This document shows, in pieces, positions 46,299 through 54,965 of a DNA stretch of 64,000 nucleotides; positions within the stretch are counted from its first letter, which is position 1; every line of letters starts with the position of its first letter. The stretch covers positions 1,612,001 through 1,676,000 of the forward strand of contig NZ_NEVM01000001.1 in NCBI RefSeq assembly GCF_002261225.1, in the 5' to 3' direction. The stretch comes from Bordetella genomosp. 10. Lineage in GTDB: Bacteria > Pseudomonadota > Gammaproteobacteria > Burkholderiales > Burkholderiaceae_B. Under the pieces are notes generated by a model, which ran no database searches, was not told where the DNA came from, and saw nothing but the letters and a program-made list of their open reading frames with translations. The position numbers were made by a program, and so were the translations under genes.

Positions 46299-46583
46299 AT
46301 GCGACCTGCTCCCTTGCGGCCAGCCGCCGCTGTTGTTGCTGCGCCCGCGCAGCCCCAACGCTACCTGACCAACGACGAAGCCGCCGGCTACCTGCGCCTG
46401 TCGCCGCGCACGCTGGAGAAACAGCGCGTGATCGGCGGCGGGCCGAAGTTTCGCAAGTTTGGCCGCCGCGTCATGTATGCCGTGAGCGACCTCGACGCCT
46501 GGGCCGACCAGCGCAGCTACGAGGCGACTTCCGACCCGGAATATGCCGAGCGGCATGCGGGCGACTACCGTGACGGCCGCTGA
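46299..46583 (+). CDS. AlpA-like helix-turn-helix DNA-binding protein
   Basis: 94 aa from ATG 46299, preceded by GGAGG. RYLTNDEAAGYLRLSPRTLEKQRVIGGGPKFRKFGRRVMY is an excisionase/AlpA-type winged HTH (HTH_17). In this ICE family it lies just upstream of repA and may act in excision or repA control. The longer open frame to 46173 overlaps the upstream gene and is unlikely. Confidence 0.85.
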   Translation: MRPAPLRPAAAVVAAPAQPQRYLTNDEAAGYLRLSPRTLEKQRVIGGGPKFRKFGRRVMYAVSDLDAWADQRSYEATSDPEYAERHAGDYRDGR

Positions 46584-46597
46584 TTTCTGGCTCGCCG

Positions 46598-47467
46598 GTG
46601 GCCATCGCCATGTCCAGCCCATCGCTGCCCCTGCGGCAGCGACCTGTGCAGCAGCGGGAACAGCTCGACCTGTTCCGCGCGCTGCCGGGCGACATGGCGC
46701 CGCGCGACAGCCAGGACTTGATGGCCTTTCCGTTCTTCTCGCTGGCGAAGTCGCGGCGCACGACGCCGATCGACTTCCGCGCCGGCGGCATCACCATCAG
46801 CGTGGAGGGTACGGCCGAGCACGGCATCGCCACGATCTGGGATGCCGACATCTTGATCTGGGCCGCCAGCCAGATCGTGGAAGCCCGCGATGCGGGCATC
46901 CCGACCTCGCGGCTGATGCAGGTGCGTCCATACGAAATCTTGCGTTTTATCGGGCGCGGTGCGTCGCTGCGCGACTACCAGCGCCTCAAAGCGGCCCTGG
47001 ATCGCCTGCAATCGACCACGGTGGCCACGTCCATCCGCGAGACAACAGGCCGGCGCCTGCATCGCTTCTCGTGGATCAACGAGTGGAAGGAGCTCGCCGA
47101 CGCCAGCGGCACGCCGCTGGGCATCGAGCTGATCCTGCCGGACTGGTTCTATGCGGGCGTGGTGGACGCCGCCCTGGTGCTGACCATCGACCCGACGTAC
47201 TTCCGGCTGACCGGCGGCATCGAACGCTGGCTGTACCGGCTGGTGCGCAAGCACGGCGGCAAGCAGGAACATGGCTGGCAGTTCGACTTCCAGCACCTGT
47301 ACCGCAAGTCAGGCAGCGTGGCGCGCTTCTACGACTTCGCCGCCGACCTGCGCGCCCTGGTGGCACGGCAGTCGTTGCCCGGCTACGTCCTGGGCATCGA
47401 GCGGATACCCGGCGAGAAAACCGAACTGCTGACCTTTCGGCCCGTGCCGCCCACGGCACGGGGATAA
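46598..47467 (+). CDS. repA: RepA-like replication initiator (RPA family)
   Basis: Up to 289 aa from GTG 46598; ATG 46610 is in frame. It carries the RPA-family (PF10134-type) blocks DLMAFPFFSLAKSRRTTPIDFR, GIATIWDADILIWAASQIVEA, YEILRFIGRGASLRDYQRLKAALDRL and FRLTGGIERWLYRLVRKHGG. These initiators are typical of Tn4371-family ICEs. Three iteron-like direct repeats follow immediately, suggesting that the excised circle can replicate. Confidence 0.88.
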   Translation: MAIAMSSPSLPLRQRPVQQREQLDLFRALPGDMAPRDSQDLMAFPFFSLAKSRRTTPIDFRAGGITISVEGTAEHGIATIWDADILIWAASQIVEARDAGIPTSRLMQVRPYEILRFIGRGASLRDYQRLKAALDRLQSTTVATSIRETTGRRLHRFSWINEWKELADASGTPLGIELILPDWFYAGVVDAALVLTIDPTYFRLTGGIERWLYRLVRKHGGKQEHGWQFDFQHLYRKSGSVARFYDFAADLRALVARQSLPGYVLGIERIPGEKTELLTFRPVPPTARG

Positions 47468-47490
47468 GTCTGGGAAAACCTGTTAATTCA

Positions 47491-47556
47491 CTCGTGCTAT
47501 CAGGCAACAGGAGGCTCGTGCTATCAGGCAACAAATCCTCGTGCTATCAGGCAACA
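47491..47556 (+). repeat. Three iteron-like direct repeats (candidate oriV)
   Basis: The 19-bp unit CTCGTGCTATCAGGCAACA occurs three times, identically, at 47491, 47515 and 47538. The spacing is 24 and 23 bp, about two helical turns. It lies between repA and parA with an AT-rich stretch downstream (TTCCTAACTTAAATTC). Confidence 0.85.
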
Positions 47557-47720
47557 AAATCGGCCGCAAACCCTTGCCAGCATTGGGTTTCGCCGCCCTC
47601 TAACATTCCTAACTTAAATTCTCTAACTTTTAGTAGGAGCGCGCCGTTTCGGTGGACAACCGCCCAACGGCACCAAACGCAGAAGCGGAAGACCGGCTTT
47701 CCAGCAAGGAGGGCCGCGCC

Positions 47721-48359
47721 ATGATCCTCGCTCTGCTCAACCAGAAAGGCGGCGTCGGCAAAACCACGCTCGCCACCCACATCGCGGGCGAGCTGGCGAT
47801 GCGCGGCCAGCATATCGTCCTGCTCGATGCCGACCCGCAGGGTTCATCGCTGGATTGGACGCAGCGCAGAAGCCAGCAAGGCTTGCCACGGCTGTTCAGC
47901 GCCGTGGGCCTGGCCCGCGAAACGCTGCATCAGGAAGCGCCAGAACTCGCCAGGCGAGCCGATCACGTCATCATCGACGGCCCGCCGCGCATCGCCGCCT
48001 TGGCGCGCTCCGCGTTGCTGGCGGCCGAGCGCGTGCTGATCCCGGTGCAGCCCAGCCCCTACGACCTTTGGGCCAGCTCGGAAATGGTTTCACTGATCCG
48101 AGAAGCCCAGGTCTTCCGGCCTGCGCTGCGCGCGGCCTTCGTCATCAACCGGCGCGTCAGCACCACCATCATCGGCCGTGAGGCGCGGCAATCGCTCGCC
48201 GAACAGCCGCTGCCTGCACTGCGCTCGGAAGTGCATCAGCGCATCGTGTTCGCCGATAGCGTGGCCGCTGGCCGGCTCGCACGCGAGACAGCGCCCGACA
48301 GTGCCGCAGCCCGCGAAATCACCGCCCTGGTGGACGAACTGCTGCGATGGCCGACATGA
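47721..48359 (+). CDS. parA: ParA-family partition ATPase
   Basis: 212 aa from ATG 47721, preceded by AAGGAGG; the longer frame to 47652 is possible. The deviant Walker A is NQKGGVGKTT (residues 7-16) and the next motifs are LLDADPQGSSLDW and HVIIDGPPRIAAL. It is the short form without an N-terminal HTH, as in ParA of ICEs and small plasmids. It stabilises the circular form. The gene overlaps the next by 4 bp. Confidence 0.93.
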   Translation: MILALLNQKGGVGKTTLATHIAGELAMRGQHIVLLDADPQGSSLDWTQRRSQQGLPRLFSAVGLARETLHQEAPELARRADHVIIDGPPRIAALARSALLAAERVLIPVQPSPYDLWASSEMVSLIREAQVFRPALRAAFVINRRVSTTIIGREARQSLAEQPLPALRSEVHQRIVFADSVAAGRLARETAPDSAAAREITALVDELLRWPT

Positions 48360-48640
48360 CAGCGAAGCAGCCACCCAATAACAAGCGAATGGGTAAGCGC
48401 GTCGGCATCGGCGCACGTCCGCCCGCGAATCCGCACGCCGAGGCGTGGATTCGCCAGGGCGATGCCGATGCATTGGGCAAAGGCGACCTCTACACGGCCC
48501 GCCTCACGCTCGACGTGACGCCGGCCATGCGGGCGCGCATCAAGGTGTCGGCCTTCACGCAAGGCGTGACCGTGGCCGACCTGCTGCGCGCCCTGCTGGA
48601 GCGGGAGTTTCCCGATCACCGCAGGGAGAACACACCATGA
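48356..48640 (+). CDS. Small partition-associated DNA-binding protein
   Basis: 94 aa from ATG 48356 (ATG 48347 is the alternative). It has a basic N-terminus (KQPPNNKRMGKRVGIGARPP), then a short strand ARLTLDVTPAMRARIKVSAF and two helices, a ribbon-helix-helix pattern. Its position after parA suggests a centromere-binding partner in the place of ParB. The gene is ATGA-coupled to both neighbours. Confidence 0.7.
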   Translation: MTAKQPPNNKRMGKRVGIGARPPANPHAEAWIRQGDADALGKGDLYTARLTLDVTPAMRARIKVSAFTQGVTVADLLRALLEREFPDHRRENTP

Positions 48641-49131
48641 CCGCATCCGCTTTGCCTGCCGCGAACGTGGCGCCGGCTGCGCCTCCGCATTCGCTTTCGG
48701 CACTCGCCGGACAGGCCGGCAACGTGCCGCTGACGCGCGTTTCACTGGCCTACATCGAGGCCCGTTTCAAGCTCTATCTGCGCTTCGGTGAACCGGCGCG
48801 CACGCTCCAGCTCGACCGCTGGCGGCGCTGCGCGGTGTTTCTGCCGGGCGCGATGCTATGCCGCATCCGCTGGCAGGCCAACGACTACGGAACGATTCGC
48901 TGGCAGCTCATGGTGATGCAGACCGCCACGCCGCTCGATGCCGTGCAGCGCATCACTGGCGTGCAGCCGGGCGCACGCCTGCTGCTGCACGCCGAAGGCG
49001 ATGCCAACGTGCGTGCCGTGCTGGAACGCATCGACGCTATTGAGGCGCTGGGCATCGCCGCCATCGACGTGTCGCCCGAATACACCGCCGAGCGGCACGC
49101 CGCCTGGCTGGCCGGGAGGGTGCTGCCATGA
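48637..49131 (+). CDS. DUF2840-domain protein
   Basis: 164 aa. After an Ala/Pro-rich N-terminus it has VSLAYIEARFKLYLRFGEPAR and the CRIRWQANDYGTIRWQL core typical of DUF2840, then LLLHAEGDANVRAVLERIDAIE. This gene sits between parA and traF in Tn4371-family ICEs; function unknown. It overlaps both neighbours by 4 bp, so the module is translated as a chain. Confidence 0.85.
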   Translation: MTASALPAANVAPAAPPHSLSALAGQAGNVPLTRVSLAYIEARFKLYLRFGEPARTLQLDRWRRCAVFLPGAMLCRIRWQANDYGTIRWQLMVMQTATPLDAVQRITGVQPGARLLLHAEGDANVRAVLERIDAIEALGIAAIDVSPEYTAERHAAWLAGRVLP

Positions 49132-49727
49132 CCGCTGACTCCACCACGGCACGCATACCCGAAATCGCGCCGCGTCCTCGCTCGCGCCTGCGCGCTCGCA
49201 TCGTGCTGGCGGGCTTCGCCGCCGTCGGCCTCTCTGCGCTGGTCTGGGGGGCTTTCGTGTCGCCTCTGCCGCGTCTGACCTACAACCCGTCCGACAGCGT
49301 GGCGGTCGGCTGGTATCGCATCGACCCGTTCGACGGTCGCGCCGCCTCGCTGCCACGTCCGTTGTCCGTGGGCAGCATCGTGCTGGTGCCGCCGCCGACT
49401 ACGGCTGCCGCGCTGGCTGCGCAGCGCGGCTACCTGCCGACGCGCGTGCCGCTGCTCAAACGTGTGGGCGCAGTTGCGCCGCAACACGTCTGCATCGTCG
49501 CCGGTCAGGTACGCATCGACGGCGTTCCTTCGGCCGCCGTGCTGCCCGCCGACCGGCTGGGCCGGGCGCTGCCGTCCGTGCAGCTCTGCCGTCGCATCGA
49601 ACCGGGCGAGCTGTTCCTGTTGAGCGTGACCAATCCGGCATCGTTCGACAGCCGGTATTTCGGGCCGGTCAGCGCGTCCGCCGTGATCGGCGTCGCGCAC
49701 CCGATCTGGCTGGAGACACGCCCATGA
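49128..49727 (+). CDS. traF: TraF, S26-type conjugative signal peptidase
   Basis: 199 aa with one membrane helix (about 22-42). The nucleophile serine is in YNPSDSVAVGWYRI (about 58-71) and the general-base lysine in PLLKRVGAV (about 107-115). It resembles plasmid RP4 TraF, which cyclises and processes the conjugative pilin TrbC. C-terminal FDSRYFGPV is the conserved loop. It is the first transfer gene, coupled to DUF2840. Confidence 0.9.
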   Translation: MTADSTTARIPEIAPRPRSRLRARIVLAGFAAVGLSALVWGAFVSPLPRLTYNPSDSVAVGWYRIDPFDGRAASLPRPLSVGSIVLVPPPTTAAALAAQRGYLPTRVPLLKRVGAVAPQHVCIVAGQVRIDGVPSAAVLPADRLGRALPSVQLCRRIEPGELFLLSVTNPASFDSRYFGPVSASAVIGVAHPIWLETRP

Positions 49728-50191
49728 TGGCCGCCGCTTCGCTGCACGTCGCCGTGCATCCCATCGTGCCATCGGGCGTGTCGATCCAGTGGCTTTCCGC
49801 ATGTCGTCGCGCGTGCAGCGCGGGCGCATTCGCGCCGCGCTTCGCGCAACATCCGGCGCAGCCGTCCAACGTGCAGGCGTCTTGCCTCGAACGTGCCCGG
49901 CCTGCGGTCCCCGGCGTGTCCATCTGCGCGTTCGCCGGCGGGCTGGCTGCGGGTGCAGCAGCGCCGCCGGGCCGCCGACGCCCGGAGCAACAGCGAGGGG
50001 CAAAGGCGGAAGGCAAGACAAAAGGACGCGGCACCGGGCCGCGTCGAAAGCCTGTCTGCACATGGGGGTGGCACGGCACGGAGCGGCTTCGCCGCCGTGC
50101 CGCTTGGGGCGCGAGGCCCGCGCCAATGCAGGCATCTCCGCGTGCTTCGCACGACCGGACATGCCGTAGCTTGCGGGGAGCGCAACCATGA
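49724..50191 (+). CDS. Doubtful 155-aa ORF between traF and the relaxase
   Basis: It starts with ATG overlapping the traF stop (ATGA) and stops with TGA overlapping the relaxase ATG (ATGA). This would be expected of a real gene in this coupled set. The product, however, is Arg/Pro/Ala-rich with many cysteines and no recognisable fold, and a strong GC hairpin lies inside it (50075-50101). It may instead be a non-coding region holding oriT. Confidence 0.3.
   Translation: MMAAASLHVAVHPIVPSGVSIQWLSACRRACSAGAFAPRFAQHPAQPSNVQASCLERARPAVPGVSICAFAGGLAAGAAAPPGRRRPEQQRGAKAEGKTKGRGTGPRRKPVCTWGWHGTERLRRRAAWGARPAPMQASPRASHDRTCRSLRGAQP
50075..50101 (+). other. Strong hairpin upstream of the relaxase (candidate oriT element)
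   Basis: GGCACGG...GCGGC-TTC-GCCGCCGTGCC folds into a stem with a two-base bulge, 87 bp upstream of the relaxase start. Hairpins near the nick site are common in oriT regions. No nick consensus was identified. Confidence 0.3.
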
Positions 50192-52197
50192 CCGACCGCC
50201 GCGACGACGATTTCCGCGTGCGTCCCAGCGCCCCGAAGAACCGGGGCAAGGGTCAGGGCCAGAGCTTCGTTTCCAAGGTGCTCAAGCAGGCTGGCAAGGC
50301 CAGCGGCGGCAAGTCCTCGATGCGCCATTCCGCCGCGTCCGGTGGCCAGGGCCAGCGCGCAGGCCAGCGGCCCGGCTCGCGCCTGGGGCGCGGCCATACG
50401 GCGGCGCGTTTCGCCGGGGCGAAGCTGACGCCCATGTCTCGGCGCGTGACGATCAAGACCCTGCTGGTCAATCAACGCAATGCCAGCCCGCAGTCGCTCG
50501 CCAAGCATCTGCGCTACATCGAGCGCGATGGCGCCGGCCGTGATGGCGAACCTGGGCGGGCCTACGGGCCGCAGACCGACGAAGCCGACCTCGATGCCTT
50601 CAAGGAGCGGGCCGCCAACGACCGGCACCATTTCCGCTTCATCGTCTCCCCGGAGGACGGCGCCGAACTGGACGACCTGCGCACCTATACCCGGCATCTG
50701 GTGAACCGGATGGAAGCCGACCTGGGGACGCGGCTGGATTGGGTGGCGGTCGATCACTGGAACACCGACAACCCGCATACCCACTTAATCGTGCGCGGAC
50801 GCGACGACACCGGCAAAGACCTCATCATCGCGGGCGACTACATCGCCCACGGCTTCCGCCATCGGGCCGCCGAGCTGGCGACGGAATGGCTGGGGCCGCG
50901 CACCGAACTGGAGATCCAGCAGACCTTGCAGCACGAGGTGGAACAGGAGCGGTGGACGAGCCTCGACCGCACGTTGCAGCGCGAGGCCGGCGAGGATGGC
51001 CGGGTGCAGATCGAACGCTTCAACGAACCCTGGCTGCAACGCCAGCGCCTGCTGCTGATCGGCCGCCTGCAACGCTTGCAGCGCCTGGGCCTGGCCGACG
51101 AGACGCAGCCCGGCACCTGGGCGGTTCACGCCGATACCGAGAAGACCTTGCGCGCCCTGGGCGAGCGTGGCGACATCATCCGCACCATGCAGCGGGCCAT
51201 GAGCGGCCAGCCGCGCGAGCTGGCGGTGTTCGAGCCGGGCCAGAACGGCGATGGAAGCGGCCGCACCATCATTGGCCGCGTCGCCGCAAAGGGGCTGGCC
51301 GACGAGCTGTACGACCGAGGCTATTTGGTCATCGACGGCGTGGACGGCAAGGCCCACTACGTCGCGTTGAACGCCCGCGACGAGCTGGCGAACTACCCCA
51401 CCGGCGCGGTGGTGGAGGTACGCGGTTCCGCCGAGGTGCGGGCTGCCGACAAGAACATCGTCACGCTGGCGAGCGATGGCCTGTACCGTGCAGATCATCA
51501 CCTGGCCATCGAGCAGGGCCGGGCCACGCCCGGACGCGACCCGCAGGAGGTTGTCGCCGCCCACGTCCGGCGGCTGGAAGCCCTGCGCCGGGCCGGCATC
51601 GTGGAGCGCGTGGCCGAAGGGCTATGGAAGGTGCCGGACGACCTGGCCGAACGTGGCCGCCAGTACGACGCGCAGCGGCTGGGTGGCGTGGCGGTGGAGC
51701 TGAAATCGCACCTGCCGATCGAACGGCAGGCCCGTGCGATCGGCGCAACTTGGCTAGACCAACAGCTGATTGGCGGCAGCCGGGGATTGAGCAACCTGGG
51801 CTTTGGTGGCGACGCCAAACAAGCCTTGCAGCAGCGTGCCGATTTCCTGGCCGAACAGGGGTTGGCTGAGCGTCGGGGCCAGCGCGTGATTCTCGCCCGG
51901 AACCTGTTAGGGACGCTGCGCAATCGCGAAGTGGCGAAGGCCGCACAGGACATTGCCACCGAAACCAGCCTGGAGCATCGGCCAGTGGCCGACGGGCAGC
52001 GCGTGGCCGGCATCTATCGGCGCAGCGTCATGCTCGCCAGTGGTCGCTACGCGATGCTCGATGACGGCATGGGTTTCAGCCTGGTGCCTTGGCGGCCGGT
52101 GATCGAACAGCGGCTAGGGCAGCAAATCGCCGCTACAGTGCGCGGTGGCAGGGTGTCTTGGGAAATCGGGCGCCGTCTTGATCCTTCGATCAGTTAG
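50188..52197 (+). CDS. VirD2/DUF3363-type relaxase
   Basis: 669 aa. The N-terminal ~85 residues are basic and disordered. The relaxase domain (about 85-250) has RNASPQSLAKHLRYIERDG and the metal-binding triad HWNTDNPHTHLIVRG with His190, His197 and His199. A long C-terminal DUF3363 region follows. It nicks oriT and is carried into the recipient, covalently bound to the strand by a tyrosine. It is the mobilisation protein of the element and works with TraG. Confidence 0.92.
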   Translation: MTDRRDDDFRVRPSAPKNRGKGQGQSFVSKVLKQAGKASGGKSSMRHSAASGGQGQRAGQRPGSRLGRGHTAARFAGAKLTPMSRRVTIKTLLVNQRNASPQSLAKHLRYIERDGAGRDGEPGRAYGPQTDEADLDAFKERAANDRHHFRFIVSPEDGAELDDLRTYTRHLVNRMEADLGTRLDWVAVDHWNTDNPHTHLIVRGRDDTGKDLIIAGDYIAHGFRHRAAELATEWLGPRTELEIQQTLQHEVEQERWTSLDRTLQREAGEDGRVQIERFNEPWLQRQRLLLIGRLQRLQRLGLADETQPGTWAVHADTEKTLRALGERGDIIRTMQRAMSGQPRELAVFEPGQNGDGSGRTIIGRVAAKGLADELYDRGYLVIDGVDGKAHYVALNARDELANYPTGAVVEVRGSAEVRAADKNIVTLASDGLYRADHHLAIEQGRATPGRDPQEVVAAHVRRLEALRRAGIVERVAEGLWKVPDDLAERGRQYDAQRLGGVAVELKSHLPIERQARAIGATWLDQQLIGGSRGLSNLGFGGDAKQALQQRADFLAEQGLAERRGQRVILARNLLGTLRNREVAKAAQDIATETSLEHRPVADGQRVAGIYRRSVMLASGRYAMLDDGMGFSLVPWRPVIEQRLGQQIAATVRGGRVSWEIGRRLDPSIS

Positions 52198-52356
52198 TTG
52201 TCCGAAGATGAAACGGCCCTTGGAATATCCACGGTGAGCGTAGTCTTTGTTCGCTCCTCAAAGCTGTGCTGTCCGACGTATGTCCGCTTGCTTCGTTCAT
52301 GCAGGACGATGCCGAGGGCAATCACCCGTTCGTTCCGCAGTTTCTTGAGATTCCAT

Positions 52357-53262
52357 CTACTTGAACCCCAGCCCTTTCCGCTTCGCCATGTCAATGAATG
52401 CACGAAGCTTGGGTTGCGCTTGGGTTCTGGCCGGAAAATAGAGGTGCAGCCCGGTGGTCGGGCGGATGTAATCTCGCAACACCGACTGGAGACGACCCAT
52501 CGCCAGATCCTCAGCCGCCTCAAGGTCGGCCACATAGGCGAGGCCCAATCCCTGGCGAGCGAACGACAACAATGATGCGCGTTCATTGACAACGATCCGT
52601 CCCGTCATGTCCACGATGAAGTCGCGGCCTCGTCGGTTGAACTCCCACCGGTGTCGTTGTCCTGACGTGACGAAGCGATAGAGGATGCCTTCATGCTGAG
52701 TCAATTCCTCGGGCTTCCGAGGCCGGCCAGCCCGCGCGAAGTAAGCAGGCGAACCAACCACAGACCAACAGAGTTCGGGCGTGAGCTTCACGGCGACCAT
52801 ATCCTTCTCAACCGTCTCCCCCAGGCGAATTCCCGCGTCATAAAGCCCGCTCGCAAGATCCACCGTTCCCTCGTCGATCGACAGTTCCAACGTGACATCG
52901 GGATAGGCGCGGCAGTACTCCGGAACAATCGGCTCAACGAGCAGCATCATGGCGGTGCGCGTCATGGTCAGACGTAGGGTGCCTGTCGGGCGGGTTTGAT
53001 AGTTCGACAGGTGTACCAGCGCATCGCCTATTTCAGCGGCGGCCGGCTTCAGACGCTCGAACAGCGCCGCACCGGGCTCCGTCAAGACGACGCTACGCGT
53101 TGTTCGCTGGAACAACACGACGCCGTGCCGCTGTTCAAGCTGCTGGATGGCCTTGCTGACCGCGGTGGATGAGATGTTCAAATCGAGCGCTGCCCGCGTG
53201 AAACTCAAATGTTTAGCGACGGAAAGGAACGGAATGATCCCGTCGAGCTGATCCTTTTCCAT
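52357..53262 (-). CDS. LysR-family transcriptional regulator (cargo)
   Basis: 301 aa from ATG 53262 (MEKDQLDGIIPF). The HTH has FTRAALDLNISSTAVSKAIQQLE and the effector domain starts at GTLRLTMTR near residue 90. The resemblance is to the large LysR group that regulates oxidoreductases (DsdC/AaeR-like type). It is divergent from the SDR gene at 53389 with a perfect dyad between, so it probably regulates that gene. It ends 160 bp from the relaxase stop; the gap holds no intact gene. Confidence 0.87.
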   Translation of the reverse strand: MEKDQLDGIIPFLSVAKHLSFTRAALDLNISSTAVSKAIQQLEQRHGVVLFQRTTRSVVLTEPGAALFERLKPAAAEIGDALVHLSNYQTRPTGTLRLTMTRTAMMLLVEPIVPEYCRAYPDVTLELSIDEGTVDLASGLYDAGIRLGETVEKDMVAVKLTPELCWSVVGSPAYFARAGRPRKPEELTQHEGILYRFVTSGQRHRWEFNRRGRDFIVDMTGRIVVNERASLLSFARQGLGLAYVADLEAAEDLAMGRLQSVLRDYIRPTTGLHLYFPARTQAQPKLRAFIDMAKRKGLGFK

Positions 53263-53327
53263 AGGGCAATTACAAACCTCAGGTTGATAAGTCATCCCAT
53301 TTTAAGCAGTTTTTCAGTCCAATCGTG

Positions 53328-53340
53328 CGATGTAACATCG
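53328..53340. promoter_or_regulatory. Perfect 13-bp dyad, candidate LysR operator
   Basis: CGATGT-A-ACATCG lies midway between the divergent LysR (start 53262) and SDR (start 53389) genes. It is followed by ATTCTCATCG, which could extend the site. Confidence 0.5.
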
Positions 53341-53388
53341 ATTCTCATCGCGCGGCAATTGGCGCTCAACTGCAAGGAGGATGGAGAT

Positions 53389-54225
53389 ATGACCGTCCGT
53401 ACCTGGTTTATCACAGGCGTGAACAGAGGCTTCGGCCGACTGATGACGGAACAGCTTCTGGAGCGCGGCGACCGCGTTGCAGGCACTGCCCGTAAGATGG
53501 ATTCGCTGATCGATCTGAAAGAAAGATATGGCGAGCAGCTTTGGCTTCACTCGCTTGATCTGACCGATACGCTTGCGATTCGCGGCGTCGTCGATGCGGC
53601 GTTTGCCCATTTCGGTCGTATCGACGTTGTGGTCAACAATGCCGGCTACGGTCTGTTCGGTGCGGCAGAAGAAGTGTTGGAAGAGCAGATCGCCCATCAG
53701 ATCAGCACCAACCTTGTCGGATCGATCCAGGTCGTTCGTACGGTTGTGCCGCACCTGCGCTCGCAAGGCGGTGGACGCATCCTGCAAATATCGAGCATGG
53801 GTGGTCAGATCGCTCTCCCGGGCCTATCGCTCTACCACGCGACGAAGTGGGGTATCGAAGGATTCTTCGAATCCACCATCCAGGACATCGCCCCGTTCAA
53901 CATTCAGGTCACGCTCGTCGAGCCAGGAAGCGCTCGCACGAACTTCGCGTTCGCGAGCGCCGTAATGCCGAAGGCCGTGAGCGCCTACGACCAGACCCCC
54001 GCCGGAGACACCCGCCGGATCATCGAAGGCGGCGGATATCAGCCGAAAGTCGATCCTGAGAAGGTCGTCCGCGAGATTCTCGCCTCGGTCGAGCGAGAGC
54101 CCGCCCCCAAACGTCTCGTTCTCGGGGTGGACGCCTATACGTTGATCAGCGAGGCACTCAAAGACCGTTTGGCGGCGCTGGAAGCGCAGAAGGACATCGC
54201 CTTATCTGTGGACTTCGACGACTAG
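53389..54225 (+). CDS. Short-chain dehydrogenase (cargo SDR 1)
   Basis: 278 aa from ATG 53389, preceded by AAGGAGG. Cofactor motif TGVNRGFG near residue 9, NNAG near residue 85, catalytic YHATK near residue 151. The family resembles oxidoreductases that act on small carbonyls. SDR 2 (54966) is a close paralogue, roughly three quarters of the compared N-terminal positions being identical by eye. Likely regulated by the divergent LysR. Confidence 0.88.
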   Translation: MTVRTWFITGVNRGFGRLMTEQLLERGDRVAGTARKMDSLIDLKERYGEQLWLHSLDLTDTLAIRGVVDAAFAHFGRIDVVVNNAGYGLFGAAEEVLEEQIAHQISTNLVGSIQVVRTVVPHLRSQGGGRILQISSMGGQIALPGLSLYHATKWGIEGFFESTIQDIAPFNIQVTLVEPGSARTNFAFASAVMPKAVSAYDQTPAGDTRRIIEGGGYQPKVDPEKVVREILASVEREPAPKRLVLGVDAYTLISEALKDRLAALEAQKDIALSVDFDD

Positions 54226-54336
54226 GGCAGCACCGATGGCGGCCAAGACACGCTGATCGGCTTCTTTTCCGGGCAGAGACACCAAGGCCGGAGCATTTCG
54301 CCTCAGCATCTGCGTCATTCAATAAGGAACTTCACA

Positions 54337-54861
54337 ATGAACATGATCGACAAGGGGCGCCGCAGTGCCCTGTCCATTGGAGCCGCTGCTGCTCTATTCG
54401 CACTGTTCTCCGCACCCTCGGCGATGGCCCAAAGTGGATCGGATGTAACTGCCTCGAATAAACAGAAAGTCGAAGCAGCGCTCACGGCTTGGAGTAACGG
54501 CGGCAATGTCCTGGGCGTTCTCTCCAATGAGATCAAGTGGACGGTTCTCGGCGATTCACTCATCGCGGGGACGACGGTTGGAATGGATGAGCTGAACGCC
54601 AAGATCAACATTCCCTTTGGCGCTCGATTTGCGCATTCAACTGAAAAATTCCGTCCGGTCGAGATCAAGGGCATCTATGGCGATGGCGACATGGTGATCG
54701 CGCAGTTCGTGGGACGAGGAATCGCTAACGATGGCAAGCCCTACGTCAACAACTACGCCTGGTTTCTCAAAATGAAGGACGGCTTGGTTATCGAAGGGAC
54801 AGCGTTTTTCGACGCCGTTAGATTCAATGATCTCTGGACGCGCGTACCTGTCAGCAATTAA
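54337..54861 (+). CDS. Secreted NTF2/SnoaL-like protein
   Basis: 174 aa with a signal peptide (residues 1-31, ending AMAQ). The mature part has NKQKVEAALTAWSNGGNVLG and VLSNEIKWTVLGDS, the start of a SnoaL/NTF2-like fold, and ends with VIEGTAFFDAVRF. Such proteins bind small molecules; the role is unknown. It lies between SDR 1 and SDR 2 on the same strand, probably the same operon. Confidence 0.75.
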   Translation: MNMIDKGRRSALSIGAAAALFALFSAPSAMAQSGSDVTASNKQKVEAALTAWSNGGNVLGVLSNEIKWTVLGDSLIAGTTVGMDELNAKINIPFGARFAHSTEKFRPVEIKGIYGDGDMVIAQFVGRGIANDGKPYVNNYAWFLKMKDGLVIEGTAFFDAVRFNDLWTRVPVSN

Positions 54862-54965
54862 CGGCATCTCCACCTTCGTCCCAACTTCCTGATTGCATCG
54901 CCCAGCGGTTCCCATCAAGGCGATGGCTGCACGCCGTTCGTTGCAATAACCGCAAGGAGATAACT

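Noticed and set aside
47491..47556. CRISPR array
   Set aside because: Three 19-bp repeats with 4-5-bp spacers are far too tightly spaced for CRISPR, and no cas gene is near; they fit iterons.
52194..52592. A minus-strand frame next to the relaxase with a protein-like tail
   Set aside because: Most of it overlaps the LysR C-terminus in another frame. The last ~45 residues look coding but have no recognised family and no start of their own; at best a short remnant.
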